A DNA stretch of 64,000 bases from Rhizodiscina lignyota (lineage: Eukaryota; Ascomycota; Dothideomycetes; Aulographales; Rhizodiscinaceae), in NCBI GenBank assembly GCA_010015805.1, contig ML978129.1:62001-126000 (forward strand), written 5' to 3'. The position numbers and the translations under genes are program-made. The number at the start of each line of letters is the position of its first letter. Positions within the stretch are counted from its first letter, which is position 1. The notes beneath the pieces were generated by a model. That model did not search any database. It was not told the origin of the DNA and saw nothing but the letters and a program-made list of their open reading frames with translations. Below are positions 1 through 11,359 of the stretch, piece by piece.

Positions 1-1001
1 CGGCCGATTCCATCGATTTCTGGGGATACAACATCTACTCGTGGTGCGGTGATTCTTCCTACCAGGCCTCTGGTTACGCGGATCGTACCAAAGAGTTCTC
101 GACTTACAACGTTCCGTTCTTCTTCGCAGAATATGGATGCAACACGATTCAGCCGCGTAAGTTTACGGAAGTTGGTGCCCTCTTCGGACCTCAAATGAGC
201 CCGTTCTGGTCTGGCGGTATTGTGTACATGTACTTCCAGGAAGCAAATGACTTTGGTGAGTAAAATGGCGCGAATCACCTCTGACGAGCTCAAGCTAATG
301 CATCCCCAGGTCTGGTCACTGTCTCTGGCAATTCGGTTTCCACGCTCGTCGACTTCAGCTATCTTTCCAAGGAAATTGCTACTGCCACTCCTTCCGGTGT
401 CAACAGCAACTCGTACAACCCCACTGTCACTGCTCCCCAATCTTGCCCGGAGGTTGGCGCCACTTGGCTTGCCGAAGCAACGCCTCTTCCCCCATCGCCA
501 AACGAGCAGCTTTGCCAGTGCATGGTCAAGGCCCTGTCTTGTGTCGTCTCTGACTCCACCAGCTCGGATGACTACAGCGACCTTTTCGGCACCGTCTGCG
601 GTCTTGGTGCGGATAACTGCGCTGGTATCCAGGCCAATGCCACTACTGGAAAGTATGGAGCCTACAGCATGTGCAACCCTAAGGAGCAGCTCTCCTTCGC
701 TTTCAACCAATACTACCAGAGCCAGGACCAGGCAAACACCGCGTGCGACTTTGATGGCAAGGCTTCAACACAGGACAGTCAGACCGCATCCGGAGGTTGC
801 CAGAGCCTCATCAACCAAGCCGGCTCTGGTGGTACCGGCACGGTTACAAGCGCGCCGACGGGAGCTGGAGGTTCTGCTGCTGCGAGCAGCTCTGGTGCTG
901 CCGGCGTCACGACTGTTCCTGACTTCAGGTGGGGCGCGGTCCAGATCGGTGCTTACCTGATGGTTGCTGGTGTTGCTGGTGCAGCGATGATTCTGCTGTA
1001 A
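1..1001 (+). CDS. GH72 1,3-beta-glucanosyltransferase with X8 domain, 3' part
   Basis: The 5' end lies outside the window. Exons are 1-255 and 310-1001; the 54-nt intron joins in phase and reads through DFG-LVTV. The first exon is the end of a GH72 catalytic domain, with [11 protein letters not shown] and FFAEYGCN, whose Glu is the family nucleophile. The second exon carries a cysteine-rich X8/CBM43-type module (first Cys near 455, last near 750), then a Ser/Gly/Ala-rich stretch and a C-terminal hydrophobic tail, as expected for a GPI anchor signal. The family (Gas/Gel/Phr) cuts and rejoins beta-1,3-glucan chains at the plasma membrane during wall growth. The X8 module places it in the Gas1/Gas2-like subgroup. 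Confidence 0.93.
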
Positions 1002-1707
1002 ATACCAGCCTGAATCGACTCCTTCACGTGACGCTTCTATCCTGCCTTCGAAGCGCGAAGGGAGACGAGTCTTGGATAATGGAGGGGGAGGAAGGAACAG
1101 GATGGGCGCATGAGCACATCTTATCATTGTCACTCGCTTGATGACGCCGTCCTATCTACTGTGATGGGTTCGGCTTTCATTTCTTGTCTTGCGTTCAGCG
1201 GTCTATCTGGGTCCTTTGAAAATGAGCAACAGAAAAAGGACCTAGAAATCACGGCCGGTGGTTGCATGTTGCATCTGTACGCTTCTGGGTTGCGTCGTGA
1301 TTAGCATTTTCGGATAGATACCGCAAACTCTCCTGGTCTGGAAGTCTGCGCACTGGCGCTTGGCTAGCTTGTAGTAATGGTCATCTTTTTTCCTCCTGAA
1401 GCTTCTCTTCGCTTCCTCATATTCTTTTCGCAAGTGCTTCTACAACAGCCAATGGCTCCACCCTTCGCTCGCTTAATGAGATTGCATTCCTGACGCTTGT
1501 TTACAACATGGCTTGTTTTTCATTCCACGCGTTATGGCGTGCAGACAACGCTTCCCCACATGACCACTGCGTGGCCTTTCCAGCATTCAGGTTTATCTTT
1601 AGCGATCGTAGTGAGACCATTCATTTAAATTCGTTCGCGGCCGCTCTTTTCTGATCTCAAGCACACATGGGGACGTGCCTCACGACATTCGTTTAGTTCT
1701 GCTAACC
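1002..1707. other. Intergenic, GH72 to CBM18-GH128 gene
   Basis: About 700 bases with no convincing coding. It holds the 3' region of the GH72 gene and the promoter of the next gene. Small ORFs here have no recognisable domain. A NotI site lies near 1637 and pyrimidine-rich stretches precede the next start codon. Confidence 0.6.
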
Positions 1708-4700
1708 ATGGCACCCAATTCCGCCTCTCAACGCGGCTCATATCTCTTTTTCCTCCTGTCTCCTGTCATATTCTCCCAGCTTGCCGGCGCTGCGACTGTT
1801 ACAGTCTTCAACACGATCAACACGTGTCCTGCAAGACGCACGGTTACAAAGACAGTAACTCCCACGACAACCGTCACACCTTCAGGTTCAAGGCCATCGA
1901 GCACGTTGGAAGTCTCGCAAGATGGCAGCTGCGGCGGCACGACTGGGTACACGTGCGCAGGCGACCCATACGGAGAATGCTGTATGCTTCTCCCAAGCAT
2001 CCTATCAATACCACCATTCTACAGAGTGCTGACGAGAAGACAGGCAGCCAGTACGGCTACTGTGGCTCGACGGACGAGTACTGCGGCACGGGATGCCAGC
2101 CCGAGTTCGGTAGCTGCTCATATAACTCGAGTCCCTCTGGCGTACCTATGTCAATGAACTCTCCGCCGCAGAACTCGCAGCCCGGAGGCGGTATCCCGCT
2201 CTCTGGCGTGTCACTCGGTCCACCGCCGCCATCTTCGCAGCCTGGAAGTATCGTTATCCCCCTCTCAGGCCTGACACTCGGCCCACCGCCGCCTGCCTCC
2301 ACCGTTTCCTCAGCAGCCTATGTGCCCCCTACGAACGCAGCCGACGTAGACGCCGCCGCCGACGCCGGCGCCCCATTCATCATCCCAATCGACATCCCCC
2401 TCGGCCCGACCAAGGAGAAGCGCAAAGCCGGCCCAGACCATTTTTTAGGCAGCGGCAGGCGCATGGCTAACCTCGCCGCCCGCGCCACCGTAAGGACGTA
2501 CATCACCGCAGCCGGCAACACAACAGCGGACGCCTCGCAGGCCGCCGTCTTCCAGATCATCGCCGGCTCGCTCTACTCCAATGGCGTGCCCATCAGCACC
2601 GACGGCATCGAGAACTCGACTGTCTTCGCCGGCCGCGTGCCCCCGTTGCTCATCACCCAGTCGTGGAACGTCACGAACGGCACGCTCGCCTGGATGAATC
2701 CCGCGTTTTACGGCAACCAGGCGAAGTTCTTCAGGACGCCGGCGGACGCGGTGACGGAAGCGACGGTTGTGATTCAGTTTGACGGCACGGCGCCGGCGGG
2801 TGCGGCGGCTGTGGCCGCGCCGGGCGTGGATCTGGGTGAGTTTGTGCTTTTGATGGCTTGTTTGAGTGCGTTGAGACTGATGGAATGCAGTTGGTCCGGC
2901 GCCTTCGGGCTCGCTTGTGCCGCCTCCGCCGCCGCCGGCGACGAGCAATGCTGCTTCGTCTGGTGTGGGCGGGGTTACGATTCCGCTGTCGAACGTGAAC
3001 GTCGCGCCTTCATCTGGTGCTGGTGGAGCTACGATTCCGCTGTCGAACGTCAACGTTGGGCCTTCGTCTGGTGCGGGCGGAGCGTCGCTTATGCCGCCTC
3101 CACCGCCCGGGGCGAGCACTGGCTCTCCGTCTAGTGTGGGTGGAGTTACGATTCCGCTGTCGGATGTGGGCATTGCACCTTCGTCTGGCGCCGGTGGAGC
3201 TACGATTCCGTTGTCGAACGTGAACGTCGTGCCTTCGTCTGGCGCGGGCGGAGCCACGCTCCTGCCGCCTCCACCGCCCGGGATGAGCACAGTTATTGTT
3301 CAGTCTCCGTCGATTGCAGCGCCTTCAATGTCAGGTGCTCCAGGCCCAGGCCCAAGCCCCTCTCCAGGATCCGCATCAATAGCATCATCCGTGCCCACCA
3401 GCTTCCCATTGATGTCAGGACCGCCTAGTGTGAGCTCGAATTCACCTGGTCAGAGCTCGGCTGCTCCTTTGCCATCCGGCCCGCAGAGCATGATGCCAAT
3501 GTCGATGGGAATGTCGATGCCAGCGTCCGTGGCGGCCCCAAGCTCACGTTCATCTAGTGCAAGGGGTCCAGGCGGCCCAGGGGGTCCAGGAGGTTCGGGG
3601 GGTCCAGGGGGTTCAGGGGGTCCAAGTTCGTAGCCATTAGTTGTCGTAGTTTTGGCCTTTTGCTTATCGAGTGTAGGAGTATCGAGCTCTCGTCCGTCGA
3701 ATACAATATCCAGTGTCTCAATCCTACCTCCATTATCCAACATTGCAGCGTCCACAATCTCAGCTCCACAACCTGTTGTCAGCGGTCACGTATGCCCCGA
3801 CAACAACGGCACGACCTTCTCTTCACCCTGCGGCTCTGTCTACCAGCTTCAATGCGGGACCGATCATCAAGGCGGTAATCTCCAGCCTCCAAACGGTGTC
3901 TACGTCAGTAGCTTTGACGCCTGCATCGCACTGTGTGATGCACGGCCTGCGTGCGTTGATGTTGCATGGACACAAGGAGTGCCGCAGGGCGCATGCAATC
4001 TTAAGGGTACTGTTGGGTCTCCAGTTGCAGATAGCCTCGTCTGGACAGGAGAGCAAGTGAGCTACAATCCCAACTGTGCAACTTATACGTCACATGCGCC
4101 GTCGTCCACCTCGAGCAGCGCAGCAACAATCGTCCCTTCATCAGTGGTAATAAGCTCGACGTCATCCGGTAGCAGTCCACCCGCGAGTAGCTCTCATCCT
4201 CCTCCTCCTCCAACTCCGAATACGAAGCGTGGACTTGTGGCGTTCGACGCTATGATGGGGGATTATGCTACCTGGCTCCAGCCGGGCTCTCCTTTATCCT
4301 GGTACTACAATTATGCCTCAACTCCGTTTGCGCAGTTCTCGAACTCACAGCTTCAATATGTGCCAATGTTGTGGGGCAACGATCAGGTCAATTTTACCGC
4401 TGCAGTTTTGAGCTTAATCGAGCAGGGTTATAACATCACCTATGTTCTTGGATTTAATGAGCCTGATCAGACTTTCAATGTCGGTGGCAGCCAATTAGAT
4501 CCGACCACAGCAGCCTCCCGATGGCAAAGCGACATTCAGCCTTTGAAGCAGTATGGTTTGAAGCTGGGGGCTCCGGCGATATCTTTCAACGTCACATGGC
4601 TCCAGGAATTCTTCCAGCTTTGCTCGGGCTGCACCATCGACTTCATTCCATTCCACTGGTACGGCCCGTTATACTCATCCGTCCAAGGCCAAGCATTCTA

Positions 4701-5148
4701 TGACAGATATTACCAACTTGCAGCGACATTTCCAGGCTCGACGTTCTGGCTCACAGAGTGGGCTGATCCGAATCAAGACTTGGCGACAACGCAAAGCAAC
4801 TACAATGGGATCCTTGCCTTCATCGAGAACCAGACCGACATCCAACGCCATTCGTACTTTGGCTCGTTCAGAAGCGACTCAAGCGACGCGGCAAACGTTG
4901 GATACAACGTCACGATGCTGGATCAGTGCGGCAGGCTCACGGATATTGGAGACTCATACATGGATCTGAATGCTCAAGGCAATATCCCTAGCCCAGGGAA
5001 CTGCACATTAGCACCTGCTCCAAATGCCCTGCCGAGCAGCAGAGCAGCTGCACCGTCATCGACCTCTGCCAGAGTCACAGTCGTCGTCAGCACAGTGGAG
5101 GTTATCCCCGTCCCAGCCGCCTCCACAAGGACTCCTGATCGGAAGTAA
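1708..5148 (+). CDS. Secreted chitin-binding (CBM18) / apple-like / GH128 glucanase, modular wall protein
   Basis: Exons 1708-1981, 2044-2835 and 2891 onward, to 5148. The start at 1708 has a good context (aaccATGg) and is followed by a signal peptide. Splicing out 1982-2043 restores a full type-1 chitin-binding domain (CGG..CAGD..GECC, SQYGYCG, EYCGTGC). Next come a Pro/Ser linker, a globular module of about 110 residues (resembles DUF7908-type modules; inference), a Gly/Pro repeat region, an apple/PAN-like cysteine domain (about 3840-4080) and an Asl1-like GH128 domain (4230-4990) with GFNEPD and LTEWADP, the expected acid/base and nucleophile Glu. A TAG at 3631-3633 interrupts the frame, but the ORFs on both sides are in the same frame. 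A candidate 57-nt intron 3630-3686 (gtagcc...tcgag) would remove it. The downstream part has no signal peptide of its own and starts only 18 nt later, which favours a single gene. Alternatives are two genes or a recent nonsense mutation. Confidence 0.7.
2950..3290 (+). repeat. Imperfect tandem repeat coding a Gly/Pro-rich linker
   Basis: A unit of about 51-54 nt codes for variants of GAGGATIPLSNVNVxPSS. Four copies are visible, broken twice by MPPPPPG/LPPPPPG segments. Shorter relatives (IPLSGVSLGPPPP) occur upstream at 2190-2300. The repeat is in frame inside the CBM18-GH128 gene and is probably a length-variable linker. Confidence 0.8.
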
Positions 5149-5969
5149 CGTACGATACGAGCGTACAAGTTTCCGGGAGTTGTACGGCCAAGGCATTTAA
5201 TGCCACACCTATAGTCACTGTTAGGTGAGAGTCAAACTGTGAAAGCGGCGGATTGTTCTTAGTTGCATCTTGAGTGCGTCAGCGATGTTTGAATTGATAT
5301 AAGACAAGCCTATGTAAATGCTGAATTACTGAAATTAAATCTCCTGCAATTGATACTCCCGAGATTCAGGCCACACTTAGTCGACATTGCCAGCGACATG
5401 GATGAGTGAGCTTCAATTTGACTGTCGCCGGGATCTGCATGTATAGCTCGAGCAACGGCATAGAAATCTGCAAGTTTGCCTCGTCAACATTCTTCAACAG
5501 GGTACAAACTAGTTATGAAAACATAGCGTAGTTGACAGGTCTCACTCGGACGCATGGTTGCACGTATGCGCGGAGAACGAATTCGATTGCTCCTGGAGTG
5601 AGCTCATAGAATGTGCATGAACTCGCCAAACTCATCCTGTGAGTCTGTTCAACTTTGGGCAGTCGGCGGTACAAGATGTCAAAAGGGAAATAGTCGGTTC
5701 AGGAACGGGATTCGTTTGGGTACGGAAGACGCATAGATGGCACAAAGAGCCTGCGCACGCAGTTCGTATGGAGTTGCGAGAACCATGGAGGAATTTCAGC
5801 TCGTTATCTACATGCACGATGATTCCACTTTCTCGAAATGATCGGCATGGTCTCCACTGAGGAGCTCTGGCTTTGGGCTTAATGCCTTGTAACAGGTCCC
5901 GTAATACATGTTGAACCAGTTCTGACTCCAGGATATGAGCATTGTCTTGGAATTGAGTAGGCTTTCCCA
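5149..5969. other. Intergenic between convergent CBM18-GH128 and nitronate monooxygenase genes
   Basis: No recognisable coding. It holds the 3' regions of both flanking genes. A 112-aa minus-strand ORF (5632-5970) has no domain I recognise and probably lies in the 3' untranslated region of the oxygenase gene. Confidence 0.55.
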
Positions 5970-6968
5970 TTATAGCCGAGCGCTTGTCTGCACTAAGCCA
6001 TTCGTTTTCGCGATAATGGTCTCGGCATCTCTTTCGATCGTCTTTGCGAGCTCTTCACAGGTCGGAATGTCGTGGATTAACCCGGCGACGATCCCCAAAC
6101 TCCAGACTCCAGCATCAACGTCACCTGTCTCGTAAACGCCTTTCCCCCTCTTCCCTGACATCAAGTGTGCCACGTCTTCAAATTTCACATCTTGCTTCGT
6201 CCGCTCAATCTCTGCCACTTCCATCGACACTGCATTCTTGTGCAGCCTGGTAGTATTCCGGAATTTCCGAAGTACAAGGACTGTTGAGTTCTCATCGCAG
6301 TCGACGATTGCCTTCTTGACATTGTAATGAATCGGTGCTTCGACAGTTGCCATCCACCGCGTACCCATATTGATACCGGATGCGCCGAGTGCCAGCGCTG
6401 CTGCCAGCTGCCTCCCGTTGCCAAAACCGCCAGAGGCAAGATATGGAATCTTAAGCTCCTCCGCGCATTTTGACAGCAGAATGAGACTTGTGGTGTCATA
6501 CTCTCCTCCATGGCCGGCACACTCGATCCCGTCGATGGATATGCAATCCACGCCGAGCCTCTCTGCTCTTAACGCGTGCTTTAGAGTAACACACTTGTGA
6601 ATGACAGTACATCCATTTGCCTTGATGTACTTGAGAATCGGACTCGGGTCTCCAGCGGTCTCGATCACTCTGATGCCTTCCTCGACGGCGACTTTTGCAT
6701 AGCCCATGTAGTCAGGCTTGTTAATTGCTGGTAGCAGCGTGATATTGACTCCAAATTGGACGGCATTTGGCTTGAGCATCCCCCGACACCTTCGAATCTC
6801 GGCTCGCAACGCTTCTGGAGATGGCTGTGTAAGTGCCGTGAGAAAGCCCAGTGCTCCTGCGTTGGCGACAGCACTGATCAGCTCCGCTCTTCCAACCCAC
6901 ATCATGCCGCCTTGCACGATGGGGATCCGCACCCCAAGATTCTCCGTTAGCCATGTCTTGATAGGCAT
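5970..6968 (-). CDS. Nitronate monooxygenase (2-nitropropane dioxygenase family)
   Basis: Intronless, 332 aa, close to the family's usual length. It has the FMN-binding TIM-barrel hallmarks: N-terminal PIVQGGMMWVG, the FGVNIT strand, the IDGIECAGHGGE segment holding the conserved active-site His, and the glycine-rich ASGGFGNGRQ and GTRWMAT phosphate-binding segments. The family oxidises alkyl nitronates such as propionate-3-nitronate to carbonyl compounds and nitrite, which detoxifies plant or self-made nitro toxins. No signal peptide is seen, so it is likely cytosolic. The start MPIKTWLTE is the family's typical N terminus. Confidence 0.93.
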   Translation of the reverse strand: MPIKTWLTENLGVRIPIVQGGMMWVGRAELISAVANAGALGFLTALTQPSPEALRAEIRRCRGMLKPNAVQFGVNITLLPAINKPDYMGYAKVAVEEGIRVIETAGDPSPILKYIKANGCTVIHKCVTLKHALRAERLGVDCISIDGIECAGHGGEYDTTSLILLSKCAEELKIPYLASGGFGNGRQLAAALALGASGINMGTRWMATVEAPIHYNVKKAIVDCDENSTVLVLRKFRNTTRLHKNAVSMEVAEIERTKQDVKFEDVAHLMSGKRGKGVYETGDVDAGVWSLGIVAGLIHDIPTCEELAKTIERDAETIIAKTNGLVQTSARL

Positions 6969-8442
6969 GTTGCCGACGAGGGAAGGGAAAGGATAATCGT
7001 CCTACAAGGGAGATAGATATTGAAGAAAGAGACGAAAAAGAGATATGGTCGCGCAATACAATACTCTATAATACACGACCTTCAATCTCTTTAGGTCTGG
7101 TTCTAGACACAATTGCCGGGGAATGCCGAGAAGTAATCATGAAAGTGTGTTGAAGTGAGCGAGGAGCGGGGATCTTTATTCGTCGGTAAGCAGAGGCCGA
7201 GGCTGCATTTGTATGTAGGAGCCATTGCCATGAGTGTTTCGCCAAAGTTGTAGCTATATTATTAGAGAGGCCCTAACAGCTGGTGTATCATGGTGGTTAA
7301 CCTAAGAGCGAATGGCTCTTTGTAATATTGATTGTTGGTTTGGTTGAGAGATGACCTCGCGGAGTCGAGATTAAGGGGGACGCACCGGCCTACGCACCCG
7401 CTTGTCGGGGCGAGCCACCGAAAAGTCTGCACCAAGCCCCCTAAAACGCGACGCACCCGTTCCCGTTCATGGTTCCCATCCAACATTCTTCACCAACTAC
7501 TTCAGAACACAGAGCACAGAACATTTGCTGTAAACAACTTCTTTAACATCTTCCTCTTATTAAACACTTCTATTTTCAATCACCTGCTTCAACTAAGTTG
7601 TTTAAGTTCAGTGTTTAAGTGTTTAAGCTTATTGCATAGTGTTCAGGCTCAGTGTTCAGGCTCTATTCTAATCAAAATTCTAAACACTTCCTTAAACACT
7701 TCATTAAACACTTTACTAAACACTTTACTAAGTAGTCTATCGTCGGTGTTCCTACCGCTTATTGTCCGCCGATTCGGTTTTGCTACTGCCCTTGCAAGAG
7801 CATTTGCTATCTTCATCGATCGCCTTGAAATCACATCAATCCCGTGCGAGAGAGTTTCGAACCAATCTTCCCAACCGTCCTTTCTCTACACAAATAAGAG
7901 CTGAGAGGTTGATTTCAGGTAGGTGAGAGGAGTAGCGCCCCGAATGCAGAGCGGAATTCCTCAGCTCGAATGCTGCTGAGCTGGCAACATCAACGAGTAT
8001 CACATTTCTCGATTGCAAAGAAGAGAGGGTGATCAATGCTCCAAGTTGGGGCTGGTCTGGAACATATTTAGACCGGTCGCCCAATTGCACCTTAAAATCC
8101 CCGCGTCGATAAATTCGTGGCATTTCATCGTTTTCTGCTCTACGAATCAGTTCCTTCAGCCTTTACAGTAATACAAAAACCACGGAATCAATCACAGTCG
8201 ACACGAACAAATTAGCCCCATCACAGCTGGATGGTTGCTGTATGTGATGGCTGCTGTGAACAACATTTCAACGGTGAAGCGGGGAGTGCGGAGAGCCAAA
8301 GTATTTCAAAGACATTGCATATGCTCTCATTGACACTTTGCGAAGTATAAAACCACAAACGAATCTCTCTTCACTCTATCCACGAAGACGTTCGGTTCTA
8401 TTCTTTAAAACGATTCAGGAAATCTCTCTCATCACTGCCGAC
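6969..8442. other. Long intergenic region with short repeats
   Basis: About 1.5 kb between the divergent oxygenase and 2EXR-like genes. ORFs at 7332-7904 (+) and 7836-8123 (-) show no domain and run through low-complexity DNA, so I do not call them. The block 7560-7740 is built of short direct and inverted repeats (listed separately). The neighbouring GC-rich stretch 7370-7470 differs in composition from it. This could be a decayed mobile-element fragment, but no terminal repeats or transposase are visible. Confidence 0.5.
7638..7728. repeat. Short tandem repeats: two 13-bp and four 12-bp units
   Basis: The 13-mer agtgttcaggctc occurs twice head to tail (7638-7650, 7651-7663). A 12-bp unit follows in four copies (7681-7728), consensus taaacacttyMY. 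Just upstream (about 7605-7626) the reverse complement motif aagtgttt/gtttaagtg recurs, so the single strand could form a hairpin. Confidence 0.85.
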
Positions 8443-10073
8443 ATGGCTAATTTAACGGAAGTTGTCGCCCCTAGCCTCCTATCTACAGCAGCACATGCAC
8501 AACAGCAATCACCTTTCTTCCGCCTTTCGAAAGATGTCCGACATCGCATTTATTTCTTCCTGCTCCTCAGCATCAAGGCCATCCTCGTAATGCTCCCATT
8601 CACAAACCGGAGTCCTCAATTTGGCACGGAATGCCGCATCAACTTCAAACTTGCACGGAGCTTTATCAACAGTACGGTATATGCTTCCATTTTATGTTAA
8701 TGGTATTATTTTGGTATACTCCAGTGGCTAAGACTAAATGAGGAAACGTGGCTTACGGTGATACAGGAGCTCTGCTCTCTGACGTTGGCCAAGTGTGGAA
8801 CCTAAAGCTGGTCCGTCGACAACTCGGTACGGGCATGTTTTCCACTTGTCGTCTAGCTTACGGAGAAGCAGGTAGCTTTCTCTGGTCTCAAAATACATTC
8901 GTATTTGACAATGATGGAGAAGGTGCCGAACTTTACCAATTCCTCAGCACTATCGGCAAGCGTCCGAGATCATTGCTAAGGAAGCTCAGGGTGTTAGCGC
9001 CATTCGACACTTGCATGCTCATGGCGAGAGGAATGGATATTGCGATGCGGCGTTCCAGGGGACCCAGATCTGACAACAGAGCGGTTCTGAATTTGAGACA
9101 GCCTAGCATCAGCGTTGGCTTTCTTGGAGCTTTCGCACTGATTCTCCAAGATTGCGCATTAGAGGAGCTGAGTTTTCTTGTCCCGAAGCGCACAAGATTC
9201 TGGCCAGATGCCTCCGCTGATGGCAGGATGTTAATCAAAATCGAAGTCCTTCCTGCGAAGAGTACCGTCGTTGAGGTCCAGTCTGGCGCTCTTTTCGAAG
9301 GTGCACATTTGGTGTACAAGGTCACAGATATGGGCATCACTGTCTTGACTTTGCAAGGATCGACCATCTCGTCAAGGCGCATGGACAACCTCGGACTCTT
9401 GATTGGGTCGGAAACAAAGGCCCACGAAGACAGGTCGTGGTTCCCACCACAGCATGTTATACGCAGAAAAGTAGGAAACTGCGATCTCAGACGGAAATTT
9501 CTCGAGGACGGGAACAAGCTCAGCACTCTCGTTACTGAAACATGGAGTGATACGTCTTCACTGTCTTCATCTCTGTATGAACGAGATCCAGATTCCGAGG
9601 AGGATGAAAGTATGACAGATGTGACGGATCTTGCAGGAATTGTCGATGGCGTGCATATTGTAGATGCATCCGCGGACGAATTTGTGGAATCACGCTCCGA
9701 GCCAGAAACGGATGGAGTCACAGAAGACGATATCATTACAACACGCCACTGCGGACAACGCTGGAATCCTGGATACCTTGACAGCGAAGATTTTGACACA
9801 TGGCAAGTTGATAGTGCCTCTCTTAAATCGATGGATAGCCGGGAATATCCACCAAGTGATGCAACTGCTTCGAAGTCATTCGAATTTAGCGATCGTAACG
9901 ATGAGTCCTACAGCGGCAGAGGGGGGGCAAGTTATCTCGAGAGGCGCACAAACTCGATGCCCACAAACGTGCTTGGGAAGACGGGCGTGCTGAAGAGATT
10001 TGTATCATCGATGAATCGGATCAATTCAAGGCGCTCATCTCGCGGATCTATGTTCTCTACACGTACCGCATAA
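8443..10073 (+). CDS. Lineage-specific 2EXR/F-box-like protein with acidic Ser-rich tail
   Basis: Two exons, 8443-8671 and 8767-10073, with a phase-1 intron (gtacgg...acag), giving about 511 aa. The N terminus FFRLSKDVRHRIYFFLL followed downstream by a CRLAYGEAGSFLWSQNTFVF segment matches the pattern of the expanded fungal 2EXR / DUF7730 family (proteins opening with LPxELRxxIY and later CRQIYxEAxxxLYxxNTF). The last 200 residues are acidic and serine-rich, with no motif I can name. The function of the family is not known; members are often species-specific and poorly conserved. The donor site is a prediction: the in-frame alternative gtatat would break the phase. Confidence 0.65.
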
Positions 10074-10131
10074 TTTGAAGCCACCAGAGACCCGAGTAGC
10101 TAAATGCATGCACATTGCTGATGCCGACATC

Positions 10132-10929
10132 TTAGCCTGTTCCAAATGTAGCACCACCACTGCTTAGGAAGTCCTCTTCCTCTTTCGTAGGTTGCCGACC
10201 CAGCACTCCGTTACGATGCGGATACCTTCCAAATCTTTTAACGAGGTCAAAATGTAACACCTCGAACTTTCTCTGCTCCGTAACATAATTCCTCGCCTCA
10301 TCGCCACCCTTTTCCGAGCAATCTTCCAACTGCGAATCTTGCAGAGCCAGCATCTGTTCATGATTCTCGATATTCTCAGAGTGCATCAGTGGCATATAGA
10401 ACCAAGATCGGTAGACGTAATTATATCGATACAGTGGATCCAGGTCCCAGCGGGTGGTCTCAGGCGGCGATGAAGAGAGCATCGTATAGATTAGTGCGCG
10501 GGAGAGGCGGTCGTAGTGAGAGTATATAACCTTCTGGTTGTCACGGAAAATATTTCGTGGCATCTGATCAAGCAAGATGAACAGGCTAAGCGCGGTGGAA
10601 GCTGGTGAATCAGGAGGCTGTGTCTTTTCTATCTCCTCCAAGAATGGTTTAGCCAGAGCCGGTGCCAGCTGCTTCTCTGAGGCGTAACCTTTCTCAGTAG
10701 GGAGATCGTATTTCGACGGACCAATCGACTCCAACGCCTCGCGAAAATTGGTGTGACAGGTGTTGTCGAAGGCAGCCTTCTCCTCTTTCGTCCCGAAGCC
10801 CCACCATCTCTTGGCTGCTGCCTCCGGCGCAGAAAATGAGAATTCAGGGACGTCGGCAAACCATACTGAGCGAATTGTCTTGTATAAAGAAGGATTGAAG
10901 AGCTTTGAGTTCAGAGCCATCGGTCTCAT
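10132..10929 (-). CDS. DUF924 family protein
   Basis: About 265 aa from the Met at 10929. It has the DUF924 signature: an early FWF-like segment (SVWFADVPEF, RWWGFGTKEE), the strongly conserved FILLDQMPRNIFR helix, and the YRSWFYMPLMHSEN and RFGRYPHRNGVLGR motifs. The fold resembles TPR helices; biochemical function is unknown. The frame stays open up to 11046, but a pyrimidine tract ending cccccag sits just before the Met on the coding strand, so an upstream exon is possible. The start is therefore uncertain; the family core is complete. Confidence 0.88.
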   Translation of the reverse strand: MRPMALNSKLFNPSLYKTIRSVWFADVPEFSFSAPEAAAKRWWGFGTKEEKAAFDNTCHTNFREALESIGPSKYDLPTEKGYASEKQLAPALAKPFLEEIEKTQPPDSPASTALSLFILLDQMPRNIFRDNQKVIYSHYDRLSRALIYTMLSSSPPETTRWDLDPLYRYNYVYRSWFYMPLMHSENIENHEQMLALQDSQLEDCSEKGGDEARNYVTEQRKFEVLHFDLVKRFGRYPHRNGVLGRQPTKEEEDFLSSGGATFGTG

Positions 10930-11359
10930 CGCGGCATCCCAAACACCTGGGGGACAGGTGGGGTAGGAGAGGTAAGAAATAGGGGAGCAGATAGCGAGCA
11001 ACGTGACAGAGGAATTCAGATGCATGCAGGAAACCACGAAAAACAATATGCAAAGCTAAATAGGCAAGAGAGCCCGCCGTTCGGAGTTTGAGTATGGCGA
11101 TGCTTATTAAGAGTACGGAGTAGAGGGCGCCTAATCTGTGTTTTTCCTTTTTGGTTGTCGCGTCGATCTGCCGCGGCCAGACGCGTCGGGACGCGTTCAG
11201 CCAATTTTAGCGCGCCTCCGACGTCATCCCGTGCATCCGATCGTCAAGGTCAGCAAGGGATAGCTTCACGCTTGCCGCTGAGCTTCTGCAATTATATTGT
11301 ACTTTCCGTCCTTTATAGTAGATCCGTAGCAAAGCCAGGAATCCACGAATCAGTCGAAG
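10930..11359. promoter_or_regulatory. Divergent intergenic region, DUF924 / DUF726 genes
   Basis: 430 bases separate the starts of two divergent genes and must hold both promoters and 5' untranslated regions. I see no strong individual site. Part of it may be a 5' exon and intron of the DUF924 gene. Confidence 0.45.

Noticed and set aside
2445-3290. 281-aa minus-strand ORF opposite the CBM18-GH128 linker
   Set aside because: It is the mirror of the in-frame repeat units (PPAPDEGxTFTFDNGIV) and has no domain; repeats without stops in one frame often stay open in the antisense frame.
5632-5970. 112-aa ORF directly downstream of the nitronate monooxygenase
   Set aside because: No domain; lies where the 3' untranslated region is expected.
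7332-7904. 190-aa plus-strand ORF
   Set aside because: It runs through short tandem repeats, giving LNTSLNTLLNTLL; composition is set by the repeat and no domain is present.
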